Below, piece by piece: positions 25,747-35,374 of a stretch of DNA of 64,000 nucleotides. Made by a program: the position numbers and the translations under genes. The stretch spans positions 1,054,001 to 1,118,000 of the forward strand of contig NZ_CP027706.1 of NCBI RefSeq assembly GCF_003850565.1, in the 5' to 3' direction. The notes below the pieces were generated by a model. The model saw only the letters and a program-made list of their open reading frames with translations, did not search any database and was not told the DNA's origin. Positions within the stretch are counted from its first letter, which is position 1. The number at the start of each line of letters is the position of its first letter. This stretch comes from Pseudomonas sessilinigenes. GTDB lineage: Bacteria; Pseudomonadota; Gammaproteobacteria; Pseudomonadales; Pseudomonadaceae.

Positions 25747-27320
25747 AAGAGGGTTTGCGCCAGTCCATGGCCTGGTTGCACACCTGGACCGGGTTGTTGT
25801 TCGGCTGGCTGCTGTTCGCCATCTTCCTCACCGGGACCCTGTCCTATTTCAAGCACGAGATCAGCCACTGGATGCAGCCCGAGATCCCGGCGCGGGCGGT
25901 GAATGTCGAGGCCAGCCTGGGTCTGGCCCAGCGCTACCTGGAGCAGCATGGCCAGGGCGCGCAGCGCTGGTTCATCGGCCTACCCGATGCCCGTGAGCCG
26001 GCCCTGTCGGTGGCCTGGCAGGCACCGGGTAAACCGGGCGAGCGCGGCGCTTTCAGCGAGAAGCTGCTGGACCCGACCACGGGCAGCGAGCTGCATGCGC
26101 GAGAGACCCGGGGCGGCGAGTTCTTCTATCGCTTCCATTTCCAATTGCAGATGCCCTACCCATGGGGGCGCTGGCTGTCGACCATGGCGGCCATGGTGAT
26201 GTTCGTTGCCCTGGTCAGCGGCATCATCATCCACAAGAAGATCTTCAAGGACTTCTTCACCTTCCGCCCGCGCAAGGGCCAGCGCACCTGGCTCGATGGG
26301 CACAACGCACTGGGCGTGCTGGTGCTGCCGTTCCACCTGATGATCACCTACAGCAGCCTGGTGATCTTCATGTCCATGGTCATGCCGGCGGGTGTCCTGA
26401 TCGCCTACAAGGGTGACAACAATGCCTTCTTCCAGGACCTGCAACCGGCCGCGCGCAACACCCCGGCTGCAGGTGAACCGGCGCCGCTGGCGCCCTTGCA
26501 ACCGATGCTCAGGCAAGCCTTGCAGCACTGGTCGGGAGGGCGTGCGCAGCGGGTGGTGGTGAACCATCCGGGAGACGCGAACGCCTCGGTGCAGGTCATG
26601 CGCCATGGGGCCGACCAGGTGGCCCGCAACTTCGGCAGCGCGCTGGCGTTCAACGGCGTCACCGGCCAGCCATTGTCGGAAAGTCCCGGGCAGTCGCTGC
26701 CCAAGGCCATTGGCGGCAGCTTCTATGGGTTGCACATGGGGGTGTTCGCCGGACCGGTGCTGCGCTGGCTGTACTTCATCTGCGGCCTGGCCAGCACCGC
26801 GATGATCGGCACCGGGTTGGTGATCTGGCTCGGCAAGCGCCAGCTCAAGCATGCCAAGAGCCCAGCCATGCCCTTCGAACTGCGCCTGGTGGAGGTGCTG
26901 AACATCGCCAGCATGCCTGGGCTGGTGCTGGCGGTGGCGGCCTTTTTCTGGGCCAACCGCCTGTTACCGGTGAGTCTTGCCGGTCGCGCGGACTGGGAGG
27001 TCAACGCTTTCTTCATTGCCTGGGGCCTGAGCCTGCTGCACGCCCTGGTGCGCCGCGGTCGTCGTGCCTGGATCGAGCAGTTGAGCCTGGCGGCCTTGCT
27101 ATTGGCCGGCATCCCGTTGCTGGATGCCTTGACAGGGCCACACCTGGCCGATGGTTTCCTCAGCCGGGGAGACTGGACCCTGGCCGGCTTCGACCTCGCT
27201 TGCCTGGTCAGTGGCCTGTTCCTGGGCTGGGCGGCGCGCAAGATGCAGCGCGCAACCCCGACGCCCGACTCCCACAAGCGGCGTGCTCGTTCGCGGCTGA
27301 TTGATACCGAGGTGGATTGA
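25743..27320 (+). CDS. PepSY-associated membrane protein (iron-regulated)
   Basis: The 525-residue protein starts at ATG 25743, overlapping the upstream stop by 4 bp. It has about five membrane helices. The first (WLHTWTGLLFGWLLFAIFLTG) and HKKIFKDFFTFRPRKGQRTWLD are hallmarks of the PepSY_TM iron-uptake family. Members are proposed to reduce or release iron from ferric chelates at the inner membrane, but direct evidence is limited. The context of Fur box, DUF3649 and DUF3325 supports an iron role. Confidence 0.88.
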   Translation: MKEGLRQSMAWLHTWTGLLFGWLLFAIFLTGTLSYFKHEISHWMQPEIPARAVNVEASLGLAQRYLEQHGQGAQRWFIGLPDAREPALSVAWQAPGKPGERGAFSEKLLDPTTGSELHARETRGGEFFYRFHFQLQMPYPWGRWLSTMAAMVMFVALVSGIIIHKKIFKDFFTFRPRKGQRTWLDGHNALGVLVLPFHLMITYSSLVIFMSMVMPAGVLIAYKGDNNAFFQDLQPAARNTPAAGEPAPLAPLQPMLRQALQHWSGGRAQRVVVNHPGDANASVQVMRHGADQVARNFGSALAFNGVTGQPLSESPGQSLPKAIGGSFYGLHMGVFAGPVLRWLYFICGLASTAMIGTGLVIWLGKRQLKHAKSPAMPFELRLVEVLNIASMPGLVLAVAAFFWANRLLPVSLAGRADWEVNAFFIAWGLSLLHALVRRGRRAWIEQLSLAALLLAGIPLLDALTGPHLADGFLSRGDWTLAGFDLACLVSGLFLGWAARKMQRATPTPDSHKRRARSRLIDTEVD

Positions 27321-27647
27321 ATGCTCCTGGTGCTGTTGCTCTGTTATGCCGGTTTCACCGGTTTGTGCCTGTCCCTGGATCGGCACCACGGCGAGTTGCT
27401 GGGCAGCAAGCCGACGCCCCGTCGCCGTCATGGGCTGCGCCTGGGCGGCTGGCTGCTGCTGGGGTTGTCCCTGGTCGCTGCCGTGCAGGGCACCGGCTGG
27501 AGCCTGGGGCTGGTGCAGTGGTGCGCGGTGTTGATGTGCAGTGCCTTGCTGTTGGTCCTGCTATTGCCGTACCGCCCGCGGCTGGTGCTGTCGATGGCGG
27601 GCGCCAGCTTGCTGGCCAGCCCGCTCGCGGCCCTGGCCCAGCTCTGA
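27321..27647 (+). CDS. DUF3325 membrane protein
   Basis: This 108-residue hydrophobic protein (MLLVLLLCYAGFTGLCLSLDRH) has three predicted helices and a basic loop TPRRRHGLRLGGW. It starts immediately after the PepSY stop, so the genes are cotranscribed. DUF3325 typically follows PepSY and DUF3649 in Pseudomonas iron loci. The function is unknown. Confidence 0.8.
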   Translation: MLLVLLLCYAGFTGLCLSLDRHHGELLGSKPTPRRRHGLRLGGWLLLGLSLVAAVQGTGWSLGLVQWCAVLMCSALLLVLLLPYRPRLVLSMAGASLLASPLAALAQL

Positions 27648-27661
27648 CCGGGAGCTAGCCG

Positions 27662-28237
27662 ATGAATGCCCTGCCTCCGGAACCCGGCAAGCTGGATCAC
27701 CACGATCCCCTGGGAAGCCGCGCGCATTTTCTCCAGGTATTCCTGTCCCAACGCTCGCAGATGGAAGCCCTGGTCAGCCGTCGGGTCGGCTGCCGGGCGA
27801 CCGCCGCGGACCTGGTGCAGGACCTGTTCCTGCGTTTCTGGCGTCGCCCCCTGGTGCAGGTCGAGGAGCTGAGCACCTACCTGTTGCGCTGCGCCGCCAA
27901 CATCGCCATCGACCATTTGCGCAGCGAGGGCGCGCGGGTGCGCGTCAGCGCCGGTTGGGTCCCGGAGCAGCAGGACCAGCATGGCCTGGAGCCCCAGGCC
28001 GTGCTGGAGGCCGGCAACGATTTGCGTCATGTGGAGGCTGCCCTGCGCAACCTGCCCCAGCGCACCCGACAGATCTTCCTGCTCAATCGTATCCACGGAC
28101 GCAAGTACGCCGAGATCGCCAAGGCCATGGACCTGTCCCAAAGCGCCGTGGAAAAACATATGATGCGCGCCCTCGAAGCCTGCAAGGCCAGCCTGCGGGA
28201 ACCCTCGACCACGCGTACGCCAAGGAATGCCCCGTGA
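27662..28237 (+). CDS. Second ECF sigma factor, FecI-like
   Basis: The 191-residue sigma-70 ECF protein has region 2 (RVGCRATAADLVQDLFLRFWRRP) and region 4 (IHGRKYAEIAKAMDLSQSAVEKHMMRALEAC). It lies 14 nt after DUF3325 on the same strand and overlaps the next FecR gene as GTGA. It thus appears to be transcribed from the Fur-controlled DUF3649 promoter. Its target promoters are unknown. Confidence 0.9.
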   Translation: MNALPPEPGKLDHHDPLGSRAHFLQVFLSQRSQMEALVSRRVGCRATAADLVQDLFLRFWRRPLVQVEELSTYLLRCAANIAIDHLRSEGARVRVSAGWVPEQQDQHGLEPQAVLEAGNDLRHVEAALRNLPQRTRQIFLLNRIHGRKYAEIAKAMDLSQSAVEKHMMRALEACKASLREPSTTRTPRNAP

Positions 28238-29223
28238 ACCAGCGCTCCACCGTCACCCCGACGCCCGCCCAGGAACAGGCCGCCCTGGCCTGGTTGAGCC
28301 TGCTCCACGACCAGCCCAGCAGTGGCGACCAGGCCACCTTCAGCCAGTGGTTGCAAGCCGACCCGGCCCATGTCGAGGCCTATGCCCAGGCCCAGGTGTT
28401 GTGGGAGTTGAGCGAACAGCCGGCACGTACCCTGGCCGCCGAAGACGCCCAGGCCCTGCAAGGCTTGCTGCAGCGCATGGATGGGGCCAAGGGGCATGCC
28501 CGCCGACGCTGGTCGGTGGGGCTGGCGATGGCTGCCAGTGTGCTGTTGGCAGTGGCCCTGGGAGCTGGCTGGCAACCGCGCCACTGGGTCGACGACCTGG
28601 GGGCCGACTACGTTTCGTCCCAGGGGCAGGTGCGCACGGTGGTCCTTGCCGATCACAGTGAAGTCACGTTGGACGCCGACAGCGCCATCGCCGTGGATTT
28701 CAACCACGGCCAGCGGCATGTCCAACTGCGGCGCGGCGTCGCTTTCTTCAAGGTCAGCCATACCGGCGAGTCTTTCGTGGTGAGTGCCGAGCAGGGCGAG
28801 GCCCGGGTCCTGGGCACCGAGTTCGAAGTTCGCCTGCAACCCAGGGGTGCCCAGGTCACGGTCCTGTCCGGGCGGGTCGGGGTCACGCCGGCCGAGGGCG
28901 CGCCCCAGCAGGTGCTCGGCGCCGGCCAGCAGGTGGCCTACGGCCAGGGCCAGGCCGATCCGTTGCACGCCGCCGACAGCGCGACACAACTGGCCTGGCG
29001 CCAGGGCTGGTTGAACTACTATCACGCGCCCCTGGCCGAGGTGGTCGCTGACCTGCGCCGGTATTTTCCCGGACGCATCCTGCTGCTCAACGATGAGCTG
29101 GGCTCGCGGCGGATCAGTGGCAGTTTCTCCAGCAAGGACCCACAGGCAGTCCTGGACTCCCTGCAGGCGGTATTGGGTTTCAAACAGCACAAGATGCTCG
29201 GCCGGTTCATCGTCCTGCGCTGA
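28234..29223 (+). CDS. Second FecR-type anti-sigma factor
   Basis: The start is GTG 28234, overlapping the sigma stop, with GGA upstream, giving 329 residues. The DUF4880-type N-terminus (EQAALAWLSLLHDQPSSGDQ) is followed by a membrane helix at about 92-110 (VGLAMAASVLLAVALGAGW). Then come the FecR domain (SSQGQVRTVVLADHSEVTLD, GEARVLGTEFEVRL) and a C-terminal secretin/STN-like domain (ISGSFSSKDPQAVLDSLQAV). No receptor with an STN domain is in this operon. The nearest downstream one is at 35687. Confidence 0.9.
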   Translation: MNQRSTVTPTPAQEQAALAWLSLLHDQPSSGDQATFSQWLQADPAHVEAYAQAQVLWELSEQPARTLAAEDAQALQGLLQRMDGAKGHARRRWSVGLAMAASVLLAVALGAGWQPRHWVDDLGADYVSSQGQVRTVVLADHSEVTLDADSAIAVDFNHGQRHVQLRRGVAFFKVSHTGESFVVSAEQGEARVLGTEFEVRLQPRGAQVTVLSGRVGVTPAEGAPQQVLGAGQQVAYGQGQADPLHAADSATQLAWRQGWLNYYHAPLAEVVADLRRYFPGRILLLNDELGSRRISGSFSSKDPQAVLDSLQAVLGFKQHKMLGRFIVLR

Positions 29224-29391
29224 GAAGCCTGTCCCAGAGCTCCCGAACATTCATCGATATCACTTCGTTCTGTCACCAAACCGTTACACGAGGCGCGGAT
29301 GATCTGCGCATTCCTGAGTACATGGTCAGGATCGGAGAGGGTTGTGATTCAGCTCTCGTAGGGGAGGGATGGCTGAAGCAGGAGCAAGTCG

Positions 29392-29799
29392 ATGCGCAGC
29401 TGGGATGTAGCTAAAAAGAAAAAAGCCCATATCGAAATCATCCCGATGATCGATGTGATGATGTTTCTCTTGGTGTTCTTCGTACTCATCAGTCTCAACG
29501 TGATCCCGGCCGTGGGGATCAAGACGCAGTTGCCGGTCGCCAGCACCGCGCAACAGTTGAAACCGCAAAACAAGGCGGTCATCACCCTGGGCCTGCAGGA
29601 ACGCCTGCAACTCGATGGCCAGGACCTGGATGAAGGTGCGCTGCTGGCACAACTCAAGGTGCTCAACACCGGCAGCGAAAAGCTGGTGATCATCATCAAT
29701 AGCGACCAGGGTGTTGAGGTCAAGCGCCTGGTCTCGGTGATGGACCTGCTCAAGGGCAATGGTTTCTCGTCCGTCTCCATCGCCACACGCAAGTCCTGA
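29392..29799 (+). CDS. exbD: ExbD/TolR family proton-channel subunit
   Basis: The 135-residue protein has one membrane helix after KKKAHIEIIPMIDVMMFLLVFF, including the conserved Asp (IDVMM) used in proton conduction, and a periplasmic ExbD domain. It starts a set of exbD, tonB, receptor and exbB. The 168 nt upstream (29224-29391) shows no clear promoter or box. Confidence 0.93.
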   Translation: MRSWDVAKKKKAHIEIIPMIDVMMFLLVFFVLISLNVIPAVGIKTQLPVASTAQQLKPQNKAVITLGLQERLQLDGQDLDEGALLAQLKVLNTGSEKLVIIINSDQGVEVKRLVSVMDLLKGNGFSSVSIATRKS

Positions 29800-29803
29800 C
29801 GCC

Positions 29804-30583
29804 ATGTTCAGTCTCTATCGAACCCGCAAGCTGCTGGCGTGCCTGCTGCCGGCCGGCCTTCTGTTGCTGGTGATCTACAGCAGCCAGTTGCAGCAGTTGC
29901 AGATCACGCCGGTGTATGACGAAAGCACCGTGGAAGTGGTCCTGGTGGATGCCAGCGAGCTGTTGGCCGCGGCCGAGCCGCCACCGCCCGAACCGGAGCC
30001 GTTGCCCATCGAGCCCGAGCCGCCGGTGGTGGTCCCGGATGAAGAACCCCTGGTGATCGAGCCGCCCAAGCCCAAGCCGGTGGTCAAGCCCAAGCCCATG
30101 GTGCCCAAGCCGCTGGTGGCCAAGCCCGAGCCCGCCAAGCCCGTGGCGCCTAAACCGGCCCCGGCACAGGTGGCCAAGAGCACCCCGACGCCGCAGCCCG
30201 CCGTGGCCGAGGCGCCAAAACCACCGGTGGCGACACCGGCCCCCGCACCGGCCCCCGCATCCGCGGCGCCAGCCAGTGCCATCAAGGAAAGCCTGTACAC
30301 CGCTGCTTTGCGCAAGGAACTGGAAAAGCACAAGCAATACCCCAGCGGCCGCGAGGCCTCGTTGCAGCGTCCCCAGGGCGATGTGGTGATCTGGCTGGAA
30401 GTCGATCGGGCCGGCAACGTGCTCGACAGTGGCATCGAAAACAAGGCGCCGAACATGTTGCTCAACCGTGCCGCGCAAACCAGTTTGCGCCGCGTGGAAA
30501 AGGTCTCGCCATTCCCGGCGGACGCCTTCTCGGGCAAGAACAAGCAACGGTTCACCGCGACCTTTAGTTACAACGTGGAATAA
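29804..30583 (+). CDS. tonB: TonB energy transducer
   Basis: From ATG 29804 the protein has 259 residues. It has an N-terminal membrane anchor (LLACLLPAGLLLLVIYSS), then a long Pro/Lys/Glu-rich spacer from about residue 57 to 165 with many KP and EP repeats. The C-terminal TonB domain follows (ALRKELEKHKQYPSGREASLQ, GDVVIWLEVDRAGNVLDSGI). It lies 4 nt after exbD and spans the periplasm to drive TonB-dependent receptors. Given synteny, the dedicated client is probably the next gene. Confidence 0.93.
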   Translation: MFSLYRTRKLLACLLPAGLLLLVIYSSQLQQLQITPVYDESTVEVVLVDASELLAAAEPPPPEPEPLPIEPEPPVVVPDEEPLVIEPPKPKPVVKPKPMVPKPLVAKPEPAKPVAPKPAPAQVAKSTPTPQPAVAEAPKPPVATPAPAPAPASAAPASAIKESLYTAALRKELEKHKQYPSGREASLQRPQGDVVIWLEVDRAGNVLDSGIENKAPNMLLNRAAQTSLRRVEKVSPFPADAFSGKNKQRFTATFSYNVE

Positions 30584-30625
30584 CCCATCACCTATTAACG
30601 AAAGTTGTAAGCAAGGGATTGACCC

Positions 30626-32866
30626 GTGAAGATCAATAAACTTTATGCCCTGCTTCTGGCATCGGGCCTGGGCAGTTTTGCGCCATTGGTTCTGGCCGAC
30701 GATACCGTGGACGTCGGTGCGGTGAACGTTGCCGGCAAACAGTCCCTGGGCAATGGCCACATGATCAAGGAAGAAAGCGCCAAGGCGCGCTCCACCGTGA
30801 CCAAGGAAGCCATGGACCAGATGGCGCCCACTGCCAACGCCGTGGACAAGCTCAAGTACACCCCGGGGATCAACGTCTCCAGCAGCGATGCCACGGGCCT
30901 GAGCGGCACCAGCTTCACCATGCGCGGGATGAACTCCGACCAGGTGGGCCTTTCTTCCGATGGCTTCCCGATCAACGACTCGGGTGACTACGCCATCTAT
31001 CCGAACCTGATGGGCGACTCGGAAAACTTCAGCGAAGTGTTCGTCACCCAGGGCTCCTCCGAGGCCGATGGCCCGCACATCGGTTCCAGCGGTGGCAACA
31101 TCGGCCTGGTGAGCATGCGCCCGACCAAGGATTTTGGTGTGTTCGTCAAGCAGTCGGTGGGCTCGAACAACCTGCGCAAATCCTTCGCTCGGCTGAACAC
31201 CGGCGACCTGGGAGGCTTCAAGACCTGGGTCTCGGCCTCTCATACCGAAGGCGACAAGTGGAAGGGCAAGGGCACCCTGCGTGCCGACAAGGTGGAGTGG
31301 AACACCTTGTTCGAAGACGGCAATGGCAACTCCACCAACGCCATCTTCAAGTACAACAAGCAGGAGAACTACAACTACAACAGCGTCAGCAAGGCCCAGT
31401 TCCAAACCCAGGGCCGGCGCGTGGACTACTCGGAAAGCACCGTGTTCAAGAACGGTAGCGTGTCCCAGTCCTACAAGCTCAACCGCAACCCCTTTGAAAG
31501 CCTGACCGCCTCGGTGACCCAGCGCTTCCAGCTGCGTGACGACCTGAGCCTGACCTTCAACCCGTACTACGTATGGTCCAACGGCGGCAGCTTCAGCGGC
31601 CAGACCGCCACGACCTTGTCCAGCTCTTCCAGCAAGGCCGGCAACTATGACCTGAGGGGGCTGCCCAGCGGCAGCTACTACCGGCCCTCCTGGACCGAGA
31701 CCTGGCGCCCGGGGATGACCACCAAGCTCAAGTGGGACCTCAACGAAGAGCACAGCCTGGACTTCGGCTACTGGTACGAGCGTGCCCGCCAGCGCCAGAC
31801 CCAGCCCTTCATCGGCATCAAGGGCAATGGCGCGCCCGAGAACGTCTGGGGCGACTACAACGGTTCCGACCAACTGGTGGATCGCAATGGCGCTACGGTC
31901 CAGGGCCGGCACCAGTACACCGTGACCCCGGCGCAGAAGCTCTGGGTGCAAGACACCTGGCAGGCGACCCCGGACCTGACCCTGACCGGGGCCCTGGCGT
32001 ACCAGCATGTGGAGCGTGACGGCAACAACCTCGGCAGCCTGACCGACAAGCCGGAAAAGCGTAATGTCCGCTATCACGAGTTCCTGCCCAGCTTCAACGC
32101 CAAGTACCAGATCGACCCGAACAACCAGGCGTTCTACAACGTCACCCGCAACATGCGCACGCCGCCCAACTACGTGCTCTACAACAAGGGCGACTCCATC
32201 AGCCTGAAACCCGAGCTGAGCTGGAACCAGGAACTGGGCTGGCGCTACAGCGAAGACAACATGGCCCTGAGCGCGACGCTGTTCTACATCACCTTCAAGG
32301 ACCGGCAGATCTCCACCACCGACCTCAACGGCGACTACGTGGTGGCCAACGTCGGCGAGGTGAAGAACCGCGGCCTGGAGCTGGAGTGGAGCGGGCTGCT
32401 GCCGCACAACTTCAACTACTACGCCTCGTACACCTACACCAAGTCCGAACAGATGGACGACCTGACCAACAAGAACGTGCTGCTGCCGACCTCCGGCAAG
32501 CAACTGGTCAACGTGCCGGAGAACATGTTCAACCTGAGCCTGGGCTACGACGACTCGCGCTACTACGGCAACGTCGTCGGCAAGTACGTCGGTGCGTTCT
32601 ACGGCGACCTGACCAACGACGAGAAGATCTCCGGGCGCACCGTGTTCGACCTCAACGCCGGTATCCACCTGCCGGTGGACAAGAAGGTGCTGAAGTCCGC
32701 GACCCTGCGTTTCTCGATGCTCAACGTGTTCGACAAGGAATACCTGGCCTCGACCCGCACCGTGTCGTTCAACTCGGTGAAGACCAATGGCCTGGCACCG
32801 AGCACCGCCTACTACAACGTCGGCGAGGAGCGGACCGCGATGGTCTCCCTGGAAGCTGCGTTCTGA
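30626..32866 (+). CDS. TonB-dependent receptor without STN domain
   Basis: The 746-residue outer-membrane protein has a signal peptide ending near residue 24 (LVLA-DD), a TonB box region (DTVDVGAVNV), a plug (TPGINVSSSDATGLSGTSFT; VTQGSSEADGPHIGSSGGNI) and a barrel ending VSLEAAF. It goes almost directly from signal peptide to plug, so it cannot signal by the FecA route. Cotranscription with tonB (42-nt gap) and exbB (28 nt to the exbB start) suggests a closed transport module. The ligand is unknown, with iron chelate likely by context. Confidence 0.92.
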   Translation: MKINKLYALLLASGLGSFAPLVLADDTVDVGAVNVAGKQSLGNGHMIKEESAKARSTVTKEAMDQMAPTANAVDKLKYTPGINVSSSDATGLSGTSFTMRGMNSDQVGLSSDGFPINDSGDYAIYPNLMGDSENFSEVFVTQGSSEADGPHIGSSGGNIGLVSMRPTKDFGVFVKQSVGSNNLRKSFARLNTGDLGGFKTWVSASHTEGDKWKGKGTLRADKVEWNTLFEDGNGNSTNAIFKYNKQENYNYNSVSKAQFQTQGRRVDYSESTVFKNGSVSQSYKLNRNPFESLTASVTQRFQLRDDLSLTFNPYYVWSNGGSFSGQTATTLSSSSSKAGNYDLRGLPSGSYYRPSWTETWRPGMTTKLKWDLNEEHSLDFGYWYERARQRQTQPFIGIKGNGAPENVWGDYNGSDQLVDRNGATVQGRHQYTVTPAQKLWVQDTWQATPDLTLTGALAYQHVERDGNNLGSLTDKPEKRNVRYHEFLPSFNAKYQIDPNNQAFYNVTRNMRTPPNYVLYNKGDSISLKPELSWNQELGWRYSEDNMALSATLFYITFKDRQISTTDLNGDYVVANVGEVKNRGLELEWSGLLPHNFNYYASYTYTKSEQMDDLTNKNVLLPTSGKQLVNVPENMFNLSLGYDDSRYYGNVVGKYVGAFYGDLTNDEKISGRTVFDLNAGIHLPVDKKVLKSATLRFSMLNVFDKEYLASTRTVSFNSVKTNGLAPSTAYYNVGEERTAMVSLEAAF

Positions 32867-32894
32867 TTCGTTTCAGGCACAAGAGGACATGACG

Positions 32895-33539
32895 ATGGAC
32901 ATGAATCTGCTGCACGACATCACCTTCTACACCATGTACGGCGCCGCCGCGATCGCCGCCTTCATCGCGGTGGAGCGGGGTATCTACTTCAGCTTCAGCC
33001 TGCGCCAGGCGAAGAAACTGGAGACCGTGCTCAACCCGAAGATGCACAGCGTCGACGACCTGCCGGCGCAGCTGCGCGAGCGCAACAGCCTGCCGCTGGA
33101 GATGGTCGCCGAACTGTTCGCCCACAAGCAGGGGCTGGCCAGCCACAAGGACCTGGAAGACCTCAGCGAGTCGATCTACATCGCCACCCGCAGCAAGCTG
33201 ATGCATGGCCTGTGGTTGCTGGAGACGGTGGTCACTGCGGCGCCGTTGCTGGGCCTGCTGGGGACCATCCTGGGGATCATCGACACCTTCAAGGCCCTGG
33301 CCGAGACCGGTGTCTCCGACCCGGGTGAAGTCTCCAAGGGCATCGGCACCGCGCTGTACGCCACGGCCCTGGGTATCGCCATTGCCCTGGGCAGCATGAT
33401 CTTCCACAACCACTTCCAGGATCGGGTCGAGCGCATTACCGACCACCTGAAGATCCTGCTGCTGCGCGCCGGCATGGGCACTGCCCTGAAGGCGCCGCCA
33501 GCTCCACAAGTGGTCCACGGCAGCCTGCAACCTGCCTGA
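32895..33539 (+). CDS. exbB: ExbB/TolQ/MotA-family proton-channel subunit
   Basis: I choose ATG 32895 (7 nt after GAGGA) over 32889, giving 214 residues. There are three membrane helices: near the N-terminus, at about 105-130 (ETVVTAAPLLGLLGTILGIIDTF) and at about 145-170 (GIGTALYATALGIAIALGSM). These are typical of MotA/TolQ/ExbB. It completes the Ton motor, but it sits after the receptor rather than before exbD, an unusual order. Confidence 0.9.
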   Translation: MDMNLLHDITFYTMYGAAAIAAFIAVERGIYFSFSLRQAKKLETVLNPKMHSVDDLPAQLRERNSLPLEMVAELFAHKQGLASHKDLEDLSESIYIATRSKLMHGLWLLETVVTAAPLLGLLGTILGIIDTFKALAETGVSDPGEVSKGIGTALYATALGIAIALGSMIFHNHFQDRVERITDHLKILLLRAGMGTALKAPPAPQVVHGSLQPA

Positions 33540-33670
33540 TGGCCTGACCGGTAGCCGCGGGTGCGGGCTGCGATCGACGATGAAACCGGTGCTGTTTCCA
33601 GTACCCTTCGCCGACTGATCGCTGCCTTCGCCGGCGGCTTTTTCTTGCCGACAATACAAGGACTTTTTCC

Positions 33671-35374
33671 ATGTCGCGTCCTCGTCCCATGCCCCGGTTG
33701 CTGGGGGCACTGACTCTCGCCCTGGTCGCCCTGGCCGGTTGCAGTTCGCTCTCCCATGAGCCGCAGCCAGTGGCGGTGAACATCGTCGCCATCAACGACC
33801 TGCACGGTTACCTGCAAGCCAACCCCTTCAGCTTCAAGGATCCGAGCGCCCCAGGCGGCGTGCGCAAGCTCCAAGCCGGTGGTGTGGCCACCCTGGGCGG
33901 CATGCTCGACCAGTTGCGCCAGCAAGACCCCCAGTTGCTGTTTATCGGCGCCGGCGACCTGGTCGGTGGCAGCCCACCCTTGTCGGCCATGTGGGCCGAC
34001 GAGCCGACCCTGGATGCCCTGCGCCAGATGGGCATGAAGCTCAGCGCCATTGGCAACCATGAACTGGACAACGGCAAGGCCGAGTTCCTGCGCCAGCTCA
34101 ACGGTGGCTGCCAGTCGTCGCGGCCGGACAAGGCCTGCCAGTTCCGCCCGGACTATCCAGGCGCTGGCTTTCCCTACCTGGCGGCCAACCTGATGGACAG
34201 CGATACCGGCAAGCCGCTGCTGCCGGCCTACCGCATCGAACAAGTGCATGGGGTCAAGGTGGCTTTCGTCGGCGCGGTATTGCGTGACGTGGCTTCGGTG
34301 GTCAGCGCCAAGGGCATGCGTGGCCTGCAGGTGGCGGATGAGGCCGACTCCATCAACAAGCTCATTCCCGAGCTCAAGGCCCAGGGGGCCAATGCCATCG
34401 TCGCCGTGGTGCACCAGGGCGGCTCGACCCCTGAACCGTTCGACAAGCCGGATTGTTCGCAACTGAGCGGCGACATCGTCGATGTCGCCAAGCGCCTCGA
34501 TCCGGCGGTGGACGTCCTGATCAGCGCCCACTCGCACCAGGGCTACCTGTGCAAGGTCGGACCGTTGCTGGTGACCCAGGGCAACTCCTACGGCCACCTG
34601 CTGACTCACCTGACCCTGCAGGTGACTCCAGGCCAGCATCGCGTGACAAGCATCCAGGCGCTCAACCTTGTGGCCGATCCGGCGCGTTATCCACAGGACC
34701 CGGCTCTGGCCCGCCTGCAGCAGGACGTCGAGGCGCGGAGTAACCAGGTCTTGCTCAAGCCCGTGGGGGCGATTGCGGCTTCGCCGATTTCTCGTCGCAC
34801 CGATGCCGCAGGAGAGATGCCCTTGGGCGATCTGATCGCCGACGCCCATCTGGCCGGCGGCCAGGCCAACGGCGCGCGGATCGCCTTCATGAACAATGGC
34901 GGCATCCGCAGCGACCTGGCCCTGGAGCCGGGGCAAAGCAAGATCAACTATGGACAGTTGGCGACCTTGCAGCCGTTCAACAACAACCTGATCGCCTTCG
35001 ACCTTACCGGCCAGCAGATCGAGCAACTGCTCAACCAGCAGTGGAAGGGCACCGAGGACGCGAACATCCTGCAAGTGTCCCGGGGTTTCAGCTATCGCTG
35101 GGATGCCAAGCGCCCGGTGGACAGTCGCGTGGTGCCTGGCAGCATCCGCCTCGACGGCCAGCCGCTGCGCGCCGATGCCAGTTACCGGCTGGTGATGAAC
35201 GGCTTTTTGGCCGATGGCGGTGACCGTTTCAGCCTGTTCAAGAGCGGCATCAACCGCAGCGACCTGGGAATCAGCGACCTGGACGCCATGTTGCGCTACG
35301 TCGGTGACATGGATCGCCAGGGCAAGCCGGTAGGGTCCGCCACCAGCGCCGGACGTATCCAGCGCAGCAACTGA
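33671..35374 (+). CDS. 5'-nucleotidase/metallophosphatase lipoprotein
   Basis: The 567-residue protein has a lipobox LAGC at about residues 19-22. The N-terminal metallophosphatase part has NIVAINDLHGYLQ, GAGDLVGGSP and IGNHELDNG, plus HSHQG. The C-terminal 5'-nucleotidase domain has MNNGGIRSDL and MNGFLADGGDRFSLF. It probably hydrolyses extracytoplasmic nucleotides, as the UshA family does, anchored as a lipoprotein. It follows exbB by 131 nt, with no strong terminator between. Confidence 0.9.
   Translation: MSRPRPMPRLLGALTLALVALAGCSSLSHEPQPVAVNIVAINDLHGYLQANPFSFKDPSAPGGVRKLQAGGVATLGGMLDQLRQQDPQLLFIGAGDLVGGSPPLSAMWADEPTLDALRQMGMKLSAIGNHELDNGKAEFLRQLNGGCQSSRPDKACQFRPDYPGAGFPYLAANLMDSDTGKPLLPAYRIEQVHGVKVAFVGAVLRDVASVVSAKGMRGLQVADEADSINKLIPELKAQGANAIVAVVHQGGSTPEPFDKPDCSQLSGDIVDVAKRLDPAVDVLISAHSHQGYLCKVGPLLVTQGNSYGHLLTHLTLQVTPGQHRVTSIQALNLVADPARYPQDPALARLQQDVEARSNQVLLKPVGAIAASPISRRTDAAGEMPLGDLIADAHLAGGQANGARIAFMNNGGIRSDLALEPGQSKINYGQLATLQPFNNNLIAFDLTGQQIEQLLNQQWKGTEDANILQVSRGFSYRWDAKRPVDSRVVPGSIRLDGQPLRADASYRLVMNGFLADGGDRFSLFKSGINRSDLGISDLDAMLRYVGDMDRQGKPVGSATSAGRIQRSN

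Noticed and set aside
29750..32668. 972-codon minus-strand frame across tonB and the receptor
   Set aside because: It is an antisense shadow spanning two real genes, rich in Val/Gly/His repeats without domains.
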